64,000 nucleotides of DNA, from the NCBI GenBank assembly GCA_021299875.1, contig JAJTEW010000004.1, positions 1-64,000 on the forward strand. The letters run 5' to 3'. Numbering within the stretch: the first letter of the stretch is position 1; the number at the start of each line of letters is the position of its first letter. This document shows, piece by piece, positions 9,570 to 18,558 of this stretch. This DNA comes from Comamonadaceae bacterium. Lineage in GTDB: Bacteria; Pseudomonadota; Gammaproteobacteria; Burkholderiales; Burkholderiaceae_C. The position numbers and the translations under genes were made by a program. The notes beneath the pieces are model-generated. The model was not told where the DNA came from. It was given only the letters and a program-made list of their open reading frames with translations, and did not search any database.

Positions 9570-10123
9570 CGATGAATTGGCCATCACCCTCCACTGATGT
9601 CTCGGCCCCATCAGCCCCCATGCGGGCATCGGCGGCATTCATGTTCAAACACCCCGCCCATGCGATCGCTTTGGGTTTTGGCTCGGGCTTGTCCCCCAAA
9701 GCCCCTGGTACGGTGGGCAGCTTGTGGGGGTGGGCGTCTTGGTTGCTCATTCAACACAGCTTGTCTTTGCCCATGCAGGCCGCTTTGGTCGGCGCAGCCA
9801 TCCTCTTGGGCTGGTGGGCTTGCACGGTCACAGCCCGAAATCTGGGCGTGAGCGACCCCGGCGCGATTGTCTGGGATGAAATTGTGGCCATGTGGCTGAT
9901 TTTTTTCATCCTCGCCCCCACCAGCTTTGCAGGACAGCTGGTGGCGTTTGTCTTGTTTCGTTTTTTCGATGCCGTGAAACCTGGGCCGGTGGCTTGGGCT
10001 GACGGTTTGTTCAAGGGATTTGGATGGCGGGGCGGCTGGGGCATCGTCTTTGACGACCTGGTCGCCGCGTTTTGCACCCTTTTTGTCATCGCACTTTGGA
10101 GGTCGTTGGAATGGCTGATGTGA
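9566..10123 (+). CDS. pgpA: Phosphatidylglycerophosphatase A
   Basis: PgpA removes the phosphate from phosphatidylglycerol phosphate in membrane lipid synthesis. The 185-aa membrane protein contains GFGSGLSPKAPGTVGSLWG and the acidic VWDEIVAMW and FDDLVAAF segments of the family, with about four hydrophobic stretches. A 20-25-residue N-terminal extension precedes the conserved start, so an internal ATG (MFKHPAH) is possible. It overlaps thiL by 4 bp and cinA by 13 bp. Confidence 0.93.
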   Translation: MTMNWPSPSTDVSAPSAPMRASAAFMFKHPAHAIALGFGSGLSPKAPGTVGSLWGWASWLLIQHSLSLPMQAALVGAAILLGWWACTVTARNLGVSDPGAIVWDEIVAMWLIFFILAPTSFAGQLVAFVLFRFFDAVKPGPVAWADGLFKGFGWRGGWGIVFDDLVAAFCTLFVIALWRSLEWLM

Positions 10124-10593
10124 CTTCTCGTTTGGCGGATCGGTTGTGTTCATTGCAATGGATGATGGCCACGGCCGAAAGCTGTACAGGCGGCTTGATT
10201 GCAGGCCATTGCACCGACTTGCCCGGCTCCAGCCGGTGGTTTGAGCGGGGTTTTGTGACTTACTCGAACGCGGCCAAGACCGATTTGCTGGGTGTCCAAC
10301 CGGATGTGATCGCTGCCGAAGGCGCGGTCAGCGAAGCGGTCGCCCGCGCCATGGCGCTGGGCGCTTTCTACCGGACCCCCGCCAGGGTGTCTGTGGCCGT
10401 CACGGGCATTGCCGGCCCCGATGGGGGAAGCGCCGACAAACCGGTAGGCACCGTCTGGCTGGCTTGGTGCATCAACGGCCTGGTTCACGCAGAACGGCAA
10501 AACTTTGGCGGCGACCGCCCAAGTGTGCGGCTAGCCACTGTGGCTTGGGCTTTGCAGGGATTGCTGCAAAGACTGCCCCATGCCCCCACCTGA
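10111..10593 (+). CDS. pncC: CinA C-terminal domain protein (nicotinamide-nucleotide amidase)
   Basis: A 160-aa stand-alone CinA C-terminal domain, which in characterised members deamidates nicotinamide mononucleotide for NAD recycling. Motifs are MATAESCTGGLIAG (catalytic Ser/Thr region), GSSRWFERGFVTYSN and VAVTGIAGPDGGSADKPVGTVW. The ATG at 10111 has GGAGG upstream and overlaps the end of pgpA by 13 bp. It is the last gene before an intrinsic terminator. Confidence 0.93.
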   Translation: MADVTSRLADRLCSLQWMMATAESCTGGLIAGHCTDLPGSSRWFERGFVTYSNAAKTDLLGVQPDVIAAEGAVSEAVARAMALGAFYRTPARVSVAVTGIAGPDGGSADKPVGTVWLAWCINGLVHAERQNFGGDRPSVRLATVAWALQGLLQRLPHAPT

Positions 10594-10620
10594 TGGCGCC
10601 CACGGCCAAGAAAAAAACCC

Positions 10621-10654
10621 ATCAAAAAACCCGCTGAAAAGCGGGTTTTTTGAT
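10621..10654 (+). terminator. Intrinsic terminator after cinA
   Basis: A perfect stem AAAAAACCCGCT with a GAAA tetraloop and AGCGGGTTTTTT arm, extended by ATC/GAT outside. It ends the apaG-thiL-pgpA-cinA transcript. The A-run on the other side allows action in both directions. Confidence 0.9.
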
Positions 10655-10704
10655 GCTGGCCAGGCTCCTTGGGGCCTGCCGCAATGGGCAAGAGCGAATG
10701 GAGG

Positions 10705-10908
10705 TCAAGCTGCTGCGAGCCAGTACCCTGCATTAAAAGGGCTGCTCATGCGCAGCGCCAAAGGCGAAACGTCCACCAACTTGTCGGTGGGCATTTTTTC
10801 GCCTTCCTCGACCGACTCGGCCATGGTGGCGTCCTCGGTTTGTGCCTCAATCGCCCGTCCTGCTTGGCTGTTTTGCGCAGAACGGGCTACAGAAAAGAAT
10901 AGAAGCAT
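10705..10908 (-). CDS. Possible 67-aa small ORF (weak)
   Basis: A minus-strand ORF starting at ATG 10908, overlapping the end of the barstar gene by 22 bp. The product has no recognisable family. A Glu/Asp-rich middle is followed by DKLVDVSPLALRM and a small hydrophobic C-terminus. It would fill the otherwise empty 10655-10886 stretch and could be a third gene of the RNase-barstar transcript. No ribosome-binding site or homology supports it. Confidence 0.25.
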   Translation of the reverse strand: MLLFFSVARSAQNSQAGRAIEAQTEDATMAESVEEGEKMPTDKLVDVSPLALRMSSPFNAGYWLAAA

Positions 10909-11312
10909 CGGAAGGGTACCTTCCTGTCTCCCCAGAAATCCGCTGTGTCGCGGAAGATGTCCAGCAATTGCTCGCGGGCTTCTTTGTCGAATTTGACGTG
11001 GGCAGGGATCTGCTCCAACACGACGATGAAACCGGGCTGTGGGCCCGATTTGTGCAAAGGGTCGGTCATGCAGTCGTAAAGTGCATCGAAGTTTTTGCCA
11101 AAATGCGATGGCAATGTGAATTGCGCACCGATCAAATCCAGCACATCTTGCTTGCTTTGGGCTTGCGCCAAATTGGCATACAAAAAGTGATGCCCCAATC
11201 CTTGGGCGGCTTCCTGCAGATCGCTCACGCGGTAAGCGCGAATCGACTGCACGATATTTGACCGCACGCCCTTCAAGGGCGCCTCTTGGTCATGGCGTGT
11301 CAGCGTGTCCAT
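10887..11312 (-). CDS. Barstar-family ribonuclease inhibitor
   Basis: A 141-aa barstar-like protein, probably cytoplasmic (no signal peptide), that would block the ribonuclease encoded just upstream. The core resembles barstar: YRVSDLQEAAQGLGHHF, the Gln/Asp helix KQDVLDLIGAQFTLPSHFGKN, and FDALYDCMTDPL, where barstar's acidic Asp pair inserts into the RNase active site. It follows the ribonuclease by 25 bp on the same strand. The family is secure; the specific pairing is inferred from adjacency. Confidence 0.88.
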   Translation of the reverse strand: MDTLTRHDQEAPLKGVRSNIVQSIRAYRVSDLQEAAQGLGHHFLYANLAQAQSKQDVLDLIGAQFTLPSHFGKNFDALYDCMTDPLHKSGPQPGFIVVLEQIPAHVKFDKEAREQLLDIFRDTADFWGDRKVPFRCFYSFL

Positions 11313-11337
11313 CTACGTGGTCTTTCTCAAACAAAAA

Positions 11338-11751
11338 TTAGGGTCGATCGACCATCATGCGAAAACTCGCGTAATGGTCTTGGGTGTAGTAACAGGCTTT
11401 CGGTTCCGCTGGTACTGGACCACCGCAAACAATGCGGCGAGCACCACGGTTGCGCTCCCCAGGGGTCCTGACGGTGTATTCACGGTAAAAACCGCGGTCT
11501 TGACGAGGCAAAAGCCGCTCGCGATTGCCAAAAACCGTGCCGTCCTTTTCGTAAGGAAAAGGACCACCCTTTCGGATGGCTCGGTAGGTCTCTTGCGCTT
11601 CGCGGGGCAGTTCAGTCACCAAAACGGTGGCCAAGCCTGCAGTCTCGTCGGGCGTTTTGGCATGCACCAAAACTGTGCAAGCCATCCAAACAAGGCCCAT
11701 CAGCACAGCAAACCAGCGCTGACGGGGCACGAATTGCTGGGCCACCCTCAT
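11338..11751 (-). CDS. Secreted guanyl-specific ribonuclease (RNase Sa/N1 family)
   Basis: A 137-aa protein with an N-terminal signal/TM segment (about residues 1-32) and a mature domain closely patterned on Streptomyces RNase Sa: LPREAQETYRAIRKGGPFPY, DGTVFGNRE (guanine binding), the catalytic Glu/Arg region YREYTVRTPGERNRGARR and the catalytic His in YYTQDHYASF. It should cleave single-stranded RNA after guanosine outside the cytoplasm. The ATG at 11751 is preferred because AAAGGT lies six bases upstream; GTG 11757 is an alternative. The barstar-type inhibitor gene follows. Confidence 0.9.
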   Translation of the reverse strand: MRVAQQFVPRQRWFAVLMGLVWMACTVLVHAKTPDETAGLATVLVTELPREAQETYRAIRKGGPFPYEKDGTVFGNRERLLPRQDRGFYREYTVRTPGERNRGARRIVCGGPVPAEPKACYYTQDHYASFRMMVDRP

Positions 11752-11905
11752 GAACACACCTTTCAGGAGCCTCCGGGTTTACCCGAAAACTCAAAGGCGC
11801 TAGTGTGCGGCAAATGCGATAAAAATGCAAGCGAATGCCCAATAAACAGGCAAAGGTATTTTGGGCATTTTTAACGCATGTAAGGACACACTCCTATTCA
11901 GGCTC

Positions 11906-14209
11906 TTATCTAGCCGCGTTGGCGTCTGCCACGGTCAATGCGGTCATGTTCACAATCCGGCGCACGGTCGTGCTGGGCGTCAGGATATGGACCGGCTTGG
12001 CAGCGCCCAGCAAAACCGGACCGACCGCGATATTCCCGCCGGCAGCGGTTTTGAGCAAGTTGTAAGCGATGTTGGCGGCATCGATATTGGGCAAAACCAA
12101 CAAATTGGCATCGCCCATCAGGGTGCTGTTGGGCATGATGGCGTGGCGTGCGGCGGCGTCCAACGCCACATCGCCGTGCATCTCGCCATCGACTTCGAGC
12201 CAAGGGGCCTTTTGGCGCAACAGCGCCAACACATCGCGCATTTTAACGGCGCTGGGTTGGTCAGACGAGCCAAAATTGGAATGAGACAACAAGGCCGCTT
12301 TGGGCTGAATGCCAAAACGGCGCATTTCTTCGGCCGCCATGATGGTGAACTCGGTCAATTGCTCGGCGGTGGGGTCGTAGTTGACGTGGGTGTCGACCAT
12401 GAAAACCTGACGTCCGGGCAACATCAAGCCGTTCATGCAAGCAAAGGTATGGACGCCTGAACGCTTGCCGATGACTTGGTCGATGTAATTCAGGTGCATC
12501 GGGTTGGTGCCCCATGTGCCACAGATCATCCCGTCGACATCGCCTTTGTGCAGCAACATCGCGCCGATCAGCGACAAACGTCGGCGCATCTCGATCTTGG
12601 CCATTTGCTGGGTGATGCCCTTGCGCTCGGTCATGCGGTGGTAGGTCTGCCAAAAATCACGGTAACGGTGGTCGTCTTCGACGTTGACGACGTCGTAGTC
12701 CAACTCCTCCCGCAAGCGCAGACCAAATTTCTCGATGCGCTCGGCAATCACGGCCGGGCGACCGATCAAGGTGGGGCGGGCAATGCCCTCGTCCACCACG
12801 ATTTGGGAAGCACGCAAAACACGCTCTTCTTCACCTTCGCTGTAAGCGATGCGCTTTTTCAGGGCACGCTTGGCGGCGGTGAAGATCGGCTTCATCATCG
12901 TGCCGGAGGCATAGACGAAGCCTTGCAGTTTTTCGCGGTACGCCTCCAGGTCTTGGATCGGGCGAAGCGCCACTCCGCTTTCGGCGGCCGCTTGGGCCAC
13001 TGCTGGGGCAATCTTCATCATCAAGCGCGGGTCGAAGGGTTTGGGAATCAAATATTCAGGGCCAAAGGCCAAAGGCTCACCCACATAAGCGGCGGCCACC
13101 ACTTCGCTCTGCTCGGCTTGGGCCAATTCAGCGATGGCATGGACAGCGGCGATCTCCATCTCCAGCGTGATGGTGGATGCGCCCGCATCCAGCGCGCCTC
13201 TGAAAATGTAGGGGAAACACAGGACGTTGTTGACCTGGTTCGGGTAATCGGTGCGGCCTGTGGCCATGATGGCGTCGTCGCGCACAGCTTTGACGTCTTC
13301 GGGGTTGATTTCGGGGTTGGGGTTGGCCAGCGCAAAAATCAGGGGCTTGGCGGCCATGGACTTGACCATGTCTTGCTTGAGCACACCACCCGCCGACAAG
13401 CCCAAGAACACGTCGGCCCCGGCAATGACTTGCGCCAAGGTGCGGTGCTCGGTTTTTTGCACAAACTGAATTTTGTCTTCGTCCATCAACTCGGTGCGGC
13501 CTTCATAGACCACGCCGGCCAAGTCGGTCACCCAAATGTTTTCGCGAGGTATGCCCAGCTTGACCAACAGGCCCAAGCAAGCCAGCGCCGCAGCGCCCGC
13601 GCCCGAAGTCACCAATTTGATCTGTTTGGGGTCCTTGCCCACGACCTTCAAGCCGTTCAAGATGGCGGCCCCAACCACAATGGCAGTGCCATGCTGATCG
13701 TCATGAAAGACCGGAATCTTCATGCGTTCGCGCAGCTTGCGCTCAATGTAAAAGCAGTCGGGCGCCTTGATGTCTTCGAGGTTGATACCGCCAAAGGTCG
13801 GCTCCAGCGAGGCGATGATCTCGACCAGCTTGTCCGGGTCTTTTTCATTGATCTCGATGTCGAACACGTCAATGCCAGAAAACTTTTTGAACAAAACACC
13901 CTTGCCCTCCATGACAGGCTTGCTGGCCAGCGGGCCGATGTCGCCCAAACCCAGCACGGCCGTGCCGTTGGTCACCACACCCACCAAGTTGCCTCGGCTG
14001 GTGTACTTGAAGGCGTTGGCCGGGTCTTTGACGATTTCTTCGCAGGGCGCTGCCACGCCTGGTGAATAGGCCAAAGCCAAATCGTGCTGGTTCACCAACT
14101 GTTTGGTGGCGGCGATCGCCACCTTGCCGGGGGTCGGAAACTCGTGGTACTCGAGCGCCGCTTTGCGCAATTGGGCGCGTTTTTCTTCGGCTTGAACCTT
14201 GTTGGTCAT
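11906..14209 (-). CDS. maeB: NADP-dependent malic enzyme with phosphotransacetylase-like domain
   Basis: MaeB decarboxylates malate to pyruvate, making NADPH. The 767-aa protein has the N-terminal malic-enzyme part ([47 protein letters not shown], Lys/Asp motif [15 protein letters not shown], Rossmann [14 protein letters not shown]). A C-terminal PTA-like domain (about residues 440-767) begins near [16 protein letters not shown] and is regulatory in MaeB, binding acetyl-CoA. It is monocistronic in appearance. Confidence 0.95.
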   Translation of the reverse strand: MTNKVQAEEKRAQLRKAALEYHEFPTPGKVAIAATKQLVNQHDLALAYSPGVAAPCEEIVKDPANAFKYTSRGNLVGVVTNGTAVLGLGDIGPLASKPVMEGKGVLFKKFSGIDVFDIEINEKDPDKLVEIIASLEPTFGGINLEDIKAPDCFYIERKLRERMKIPVFHDDQHGTAIVVGAAILNGLKVVGKDPKQIKLVTSGAGAAALACLGLLVKLGIPRENIWVTDLAGVVYEGRTELMDEDKIQFVQKTEHRTLAQVIAGADVFLGLSAGGVLKQDMVKSMAAKPLIFALANPNPEINPEDVKAVRDDAIMATGRTDYPNQVNNVLCFPYIFRGALDAGASTITLEMEIAAVHAIAELAQAEQSEVVAAAYVGEPLAFGPEYLIPKPFDPRLMMKIAPAVAQAAAESGVALRPIQDLEAYREKLQGFVYASGTMMKPIFTAAKRALKKRIAYSEGEEERVLRASQIVVDEGIARPTLIGRPAVIAERIEKFGLRLREELDYDVVNVEDDHRYRDFWQTYHRMTERKGITQQMAKIEMRRRLSLIGAMLLHKGDVDGMICGTWGTNPMHLNYIDQVIGKRSGVHTFACMNGLMLPGRQVFMVDTHVNYDPTAEQLTEFTIMAAEEMRRFGIQPKAALLSHSNFGSSDQPSAVKMRDVLALLRQKAPWLEVDGEMHGDVALDAAARHAIMPNSTLMGDANLLVLPNIDAANIAYNLLKTAAGGNIAVGPVLLGAAKPVHILTPSTTVRRIVNMTALTVADANAAR

Positions 14210-14415
14210 GGGTGTGCTCCGCTGTAAGTTTTTTCAGTGGGCTGCTGGGGTTCAGCAGCCTTCTTGTGTCCATTCGAACACATGGGTGAACGTGTCGAAT
14301 CGGTGATCATTTCATTGTAGGCCCCAGATTAGGGGATCAAGACTGCGTAAATCTGCGTAGCAGGTGAGTTGGCTTTTGACTTTTTGGCACAAATGAGGGC
14401 CGACTGGGCGGCTGT

Positions 14416-15033
14416 TCAACGGCAATGCTTCCAGGCTTTGTGCTGCAAAGCCTGTGCCACGCTGACCGACTGTTGCCCTGGAATGATGTGAAAAGACGCA
14501 CCGGCTTGCAAACGACCCGTTTGCTCCACCGCCAGATAAAAACCGCAACGCCCGCTTTGCAACATGTCTTTGGCGGCCTGGACGTAACCCATGACGGCGT
14601 TGAACTTGCCGCAGGGCTCGCGCGGCTGGGTCACGCGCAGGACCACGTCGCCAAAATCCAAACGGTCGCCCACGAAGAGGCCTTGTTCCAGCACGCCTTG
14701 CAGACTGAGGTTTTCACCCAAGTAGCCCGGCGCCAAAGCTTCTTCAAACATCGTCGCGCCCCGCACTTGACGCTGCGCCTGCCACCAGGTCAGATGCTCT
14801 GATGGCAAGGCGTAAACCGCTTTGCTCAGGCCACCATGCACCGACAAGTCGGCTTGCTCGTCACCGACCAGCCCCAAGACCCCGACTTCGATGGGGCCAG
14901 AGACCGTGGTTTTGCCAATGCCCGACACCAGCTTGCGCCCGCCCACCATCAAGGGGCGCACTGGGCCAGTTTGAATGGAGAGCAGCGTCCCCGACAAACC
15001 GGTCCGCAAAGACGGATGCAAAGTGGGGGGCAT
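14416..15033 (-). CDS. MOSC-domain protein (YiiM-like)
   Basis: A 205-aa MOSC-domain protein, the fold of molybdenum-cofactor sulfurase C-termini, with the conserved cysteine in TQPREPCGKFN and the YiiM-type features GDEQADLSVHGG (metal/phosphate loop), YPSEH-like YALPSEHLTWW and GENLSLQG. YiiM relatives reduce N-hydroxylated compounds using Moco. The substrate here is unknown. It lies 7 bp upstream (reading minus) from the pepP stop and may be co-transcribed with it. Confidence 0.85.
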   Translation of the reverse strand: MPPTLHPSLRTGLSGTLLSIQTGPVRPLMVGGRKLVSGIGKTTVSGPIEVGVLGLVGDEQADLSVHGGLSKAVYALPSEHLTWWQAQRQVRGATMFEEALAPGYLGENLSLQGVLEQGLFVGDRLDFGDVVLRVTQPREPCGKFNAVMGYVQAAKDMLQSGRCGFYLAVEQTGRLQAGASFHIIPGQQSVSVAQALQHKAWKHCR

Positions 15034-15040
15034 GGGCCTT

Positions 15041-16429
15041 TCAGCCCCGCATCAGGGCTTCGATCTCGTCGGCCTTGACCGGCACGCCCCGAGTGATCAG
15101 CTCGCAACCCGTGGCGGTCACGATGGCATCGTCTTCGATGCGGATGCCGATGTTGTGGAAGGGCTCGGGCACGCCAGGTGCAGGGCGCACATACAAGCCC
15201 GGCTCGATGGTCAGCACCATGCCGGGCTGCAAAATGCGGCTGGGGCGGTCTTTGATGGTCTCGCCGCTCAACGGGTCTTTGCGCTCACTCACCTGGCCCA
15301 CCTGAGAAGGCTCGACATAGCTGCCGCAATCGTGCACGTCCATGCCCAGCCAGTGGCCCGTGCGGTGCATGTAGAACTGAAAGTAGCTGCGGTTGGCGAT
15401 CACGTCCTGCACGCTGCCCACTTTGTTCTTGTCAAGCAAACCCACATCAAGCAGACCTTGCGCCAGCACGGCCACAGTGGCTTCATGCGGGTCCACAAAA
15501 CGCGCACCCGCATGGGTGGCGGCCACGGCCGCGTCTTGTGAGGCCAGCACCAGGTCATACAAGGCACGTTGCGGCCCGGTGAACTTTCCGTTGGCCGGGA
15601 AGGTTCGGGTGATGTCGCTGGCGTAGCCGTCCAGCTCGCAACCGGCGTCGATGAGCACCAAATCGCCATCGCGGATCAAGGCGGTATCGGCGCGGTAATG
15701 CAGCACGCAAGCATTGGCACCGCCCGCCACGATCGAGCCATAGGCTGGGAACTGCGAGCCGTGCTGACGGAACTCGTGCAACAGCTCAGCATCCAGGTGG
15801 TATTCGCGCACCTCTTGCCCAGCGCGCAGCATGCTGGCGCTGCGCTGCATGGCGCGGATGTGGGCGCGGGCGCTGATCGCCGAAGCGCGGCGCATGATGC
15901 CCTGCTCGTGCGCGTCTTTGACCAAGCGCATTTCATCCAGCAAGCTGCACAAATCGCGCTGCTGCTCGGGACACATTGCGCCATAGCGCACCCGCGCACG
16001 GACCGACTGCAGCCAGCCGTTCACCAAACTTTCGAGCCCGGTGTGGATGGCAAACGGATACCAAACGGTGCTGCGGTTTTCGAGCAATTTGGGCATGTGC
16101 GCGGCCATCTCGCCGACCGGCAAAGCCCTGTTCACGCCCAAAGTGGCGGGCGCGGCTTCAGGCCCCAAGCGGATGCCGTCCCAAATTTCACGCTCCAGGT
16201 CTTTGGACTGGCAGAACAAAGTGGTCTCGCCATCGGCCGTGATCACCAGGGTGGCATGGGGCTCGGTGAAGCCCGTCAGGTAATAAAAGTAGCTGTCGTG
16301 CCGGTACAGGTAATCGCTGTCCCGGTTGCGCTGGCGCTCGGGCGCGGTCGGAATGATGGCCAAGCCACCCGCGCCCAGTTGGGCAGCCAGGCGGGCGCGG
16401 CGGTCGGCGTAGAGTTGGGACGTGTTCAT
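15041..16429 (-). CDS. pepP: Xaa-Pro aminopeptidase
   Basis: PepP removes N-terminal residues ahead of proline. The 462-aa M24B protein has an N-terminal creatinase-like domain (about 1-170, with DSDYLYRHDSYFYYLTG) and a pita-bread catalytic domain with the five metal ligands: LIDAGCELDGYASDITRTFP (two Asp), HRTGHWLGMDVHD (His), LTIEPGLYV (Glu) and GIRIEDDAIV (Glu). It is full length and on the same strand as murU upstream and the MOSC gene downstream. Confidence 0.96.
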   Translation of the reverse strand: MNTSQLYADRRARLAAQLGAGGLAIIPTAPERQRNRDSDYLYRHDSYFYYLTGFTEPHATLVITADGETTLFCQSKDLEREIWDGIRLGPEAAPATLGVNRALPVGEMAAHMPKLLENRSTVWYPFAIHTGLESLVNGWLQSVRARVRYGAMCPEQQRDLCSLLDEMRLVKDAHEQGIMRRASAISARAHIRAMQRSASMLRAGQEVREYHLDAELLHEFRQHGSQFPAYGSIVAGGANACVLHYRADTALIRDGDLVLIDAGCELDGYASDITRTFPANGKFTGPQRALYDLVLASQDAAVAATHAGARFVDPHEATVAVLAQGLLDVGLLDKNKVGSVQDVIANRSYFQFYMHRTGHWLGMDVHDCGSYVEPSQVGQVSERKDPLSGETIKDRPSRILQPGMVLTIEPGLYVRPAPGVPEPFHNIGIRIEDDAIVTATGCELITRGVPVKADEIEALMRG

Positions 16430-16488
16430 GTCAGTTAGGGTATAGGGTTGGTCAAGAATGGCACAAGCTTAATGGGGCGGGGCCCAAT

Positions 16489-17238
16489 TCAAGTCACATC
16501 GGGGGCATTCAATTGCGCCAGCCGCTCGGGGGTGCCCACATCGGTCCACCGGCCCGGGTACACCTCACCCGTCACCCTGCCCCGATCCATCGCTGCGCGC
16601 AGCAAGGGGGCCAGCGCCAGCGAGACGCCCTCCGGGTTACCCGGCGGCAAGCCGCAGCCGGCAAAAAAAGTTTTTTTGTAGAGTGCTACTGTGCTGAAGG
16701 TGTATTGGCAAGCCTCAGCGCCTTTGGCCAAATTGAGCACTTGCCCCGTAGCCGACAGGCCAAAGTCACCGCCCGGGTTGTGCGCCGGGTTGGGCACCAG
16801 CCACAGGTGCGCCAAGGCCGGGTCGGCTTCAAAGCGCTGAACGTCCTGCGCTGTGAACACAAAATCGGGCGCAAACACATCGCCCGCCACCACCCAGAAC
16901 ACCTCAGCCAAATGGGGCAAGGCCCGCACGATGCCGCCTGCGGTCTCCAGCGCGTGGCCAAAATCCTGGCCTTCATGCGAATACGCCAAATCCACCACCG
17001 GCAAGTCTGGCCAGCAGACCCGGTCACCAAAATGGTCCGATATGCTCGACCCCAACCAAGCGGTATTGACCAGTTGGCGCACAAAGCCGCCACGGGCCAA
17101 CGCCTGCATGGGCCACTGCATGAGCGGCTGGCCACGCACTGGCAGCATGGGTTTGGGCATGCTGTCGGTCAAAGGGCGCATGCGCTCACCTCGCCCGGCG
17201 GCCAGCACCATGGCCTGGGAATCAAAAGTGAAAGACAT
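16489..17238 (-). CDS. murU: Nucleotidyltransferase, probable MurNAc-1-P uridylyltransferase
   Basis: A 249-aa sugar-phosphate nucleotidyltransferase with AMVLAAGRGERMRPLTD (NTP loop), the PKPMLPVRGQPLMQW lysine motif, WVVAGDVFAPDF (metal Asp) and WTDVGTPERL at the C-terminus. It fits MurU, which makes UDP-MurNAc in the AmgK-MurU cell-wall recycling bypass. The likely partner kinase amgK is 27 kb away, next to lptD. The ATG at 17238 matches the family N-terminus; 17271 is an upstream option. A generic NDP-sugar pyrophosphorylase cannot be excluded. Confidence 0.82.
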   Translation of the reverse strand: MSFTFDSQAMVLAAGRGERMRPLTDSMPKPMLPVRGQPLMQWPMQALARGGFVRQLVNTAWLGSSISDHFGDRVCWPDLPVVDLAYSHEGQDFGHALETAGGIVRALPHLAEVFWVVAGDVFAPDFVFTAQDVQRFEADPALAHLWLVPNPAHNPGGDFGLSATGQVLNLAKGAEACQYTFSTVALYKKTFFAGCGLPPGNPEGVSLALAPLLRAAMDRGRVTGEVYPGRWTDVGTPERLAQLNAPDVT

Positions 17239-17360
17239 GCCCCGGATAATGCCATGGCTGAAGGCGCTCATGGGACACCGCCCTCTGGCCCCTGAGCCCT
17301 AAACTCTTTTTTCACAAGCCTTTTAATGCACGGGACAGTTGAACCAGAAAGAGCACCGCC

Positions 17361-18455
17361 ATGACACGCCCCCTGCCCGCCGTGATTACCGCCGTACAAA
17401 ACGCCTCTCAGCGCATGGCCGACCGCCAGACCCCTTTTGTCATGAACGATTGGTATGTGGCCGCATTTGGCGAAGAGATCAAGGGCCAGCTGCTGGCCCG
17501 CACGCTGCTGGGCCGCCGTCTGGTTTTTTACAGAACCAGCACTGGGCAAGTGGTGGCGCTGGAGGACCGCTGCCCACACCGCTCCATGCCCTTGTCGGCT
17601 GGAACGCTGACCCAAGACACCATCGTGTGCGGCTACCACGGCCTGCGTTTCAACAGCGAAGGCAACTGCATCGAAGTGCCCTCACAAGCGAACTGCCCCC
17701 AGAACATGGGCATCCGCGCCTACCGCACCCACGAACGCGGTGCAGTGGTCTGGATCTGGATGGGCAAGCCTGAAGAGGCCGATCTCTCCAAGCTGCCTGC
17801 GCAAGACTGGATGGAGAGCACCGATTGGGCGCGCTCTCAAGGCTATTTGAGCTTGCAAGCCAGTTATGTGCGCCTGCACGAAAACCTGCTGGACTTGACG
17901 CACCTGAGCTTTTTGCACGCCAAAAGTTTTGGCACGCCCGATTACGCCAAGGCCGCGTTCGACACCGAAATCGGCGATGGCCAGTTTGCCTTGCTGCGCC
18001 AAGTGGTGCCGACCACGCTGCCCCCGGTGTGGGGGGTGCCCACCGGCCTGACGGGTCAGGGCCAGGCCGCCCGCATTGTGCGCTCCGAGTTCCGCAGCCT
18101 GGGCTTGCACGAGGTGTCGGTGCTGTTTTACGACTGCCATCTGCCCGAAACAGACCGCCCGCAATTCCGCATCCGCACCGCGCACATGCCCACGCCCGAG
18201 ACCGCCACCAGCACGCATTACTTCATCGTGCACGGCCGAGACTTTGCGCTGGACGATCCAAGCACCACGCGCTTCATGCACGATCAACTCTTTGTGGCTT
18301 TTCAAGAAGACGTGGACGGCTTAGCGCTGCAAGAACAGGCCCTGGCCAGCACACCCGCCGAGGATTTGTACGAATTTTCGGTGGCCGCCGATGCACCGGC
18401 GGTGGCCATGCGCCGCTACCTGCTGGCCAGACAACAAAAAGAGACCCAGCCCTGA
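17361..18455 (+). CDS. Rieske non-heme iron oxygenase, alpha subunit (VanA/TsaM-like)
   Basis: A 364-aa ring-hydroxylating/O-demethylase-type oxygenase. The Rieske [2Fe-2S] ligands are Cys71/His73 in CPHRSMPLS and Cys90/His93 in CGYHGL. The C-terminal domain has the mononuclear iron motif [12 protein letters not shown]. The architecture and length match vanillate demethylase and toluenesulfonate methyl-monooxygenase groups. The substrate is unknown, and no reductase gene is adjacent, so it must borrow one. It diverges from murU with a 122-bp intergenic region. Confidence 0.88.
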   Translation: MTRPLPAVITAVQNASQRMADRQTPFVMNDWYVAAFGEEIKGQLLARTLLGRRLVFYRTSTGQVVALEDRCPHRSMPLSAGTLTQDTIVCGYHGLRFNSEGNCIEVPSQANCPQNMGIRAYRTHERGAVVWIWMGKPEEADLSKLPAQDWMESTDWARSQGYLSLQASYVRLHENLLDLTHLSFLHAKSFGTPDYAKAAFDTEIGDGQFALLRQVVPTTLPPVWGVPTGLTGQGQAARIVRSEFRSLGLHEVSVLFYDCHLPETDRPQFRIRTAHMPTPETATSTHYFIVHGRDFALDDPSTTRFMHDQLFVAFQEDVDGLALQEQALASTPAEDLYEFSVAADAPAVAMRRYLLARQQKETQP

Positions 18456-18558
18456 TCACGGCTTAAAGGGCCTCGTGTCGGACTGCAAGAGCCGGGTCAG
18501 CCGATGGACAACCGCTAAAATCACGGGTTTTCCAGAATACCTTCCCGGAGCTGCCCAC

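Noticed and set aside
10763..10803. Nested hairpin GGCGAAA/CCACC...GGTGG/TTTTTTCGCC as a second terminator
   Set aside because: cinA already ends with a perfect terminator 110 bp earlier, and this element overlaps a possible small ORF; orientation and use are unclear.
12476..14065. 529-codon plus-strand open frame inside maeB
   Set aside because: Antisense shadow of malic enzyme; His/Gly/Gln-rich translation typical of reversed GC-rich codons.
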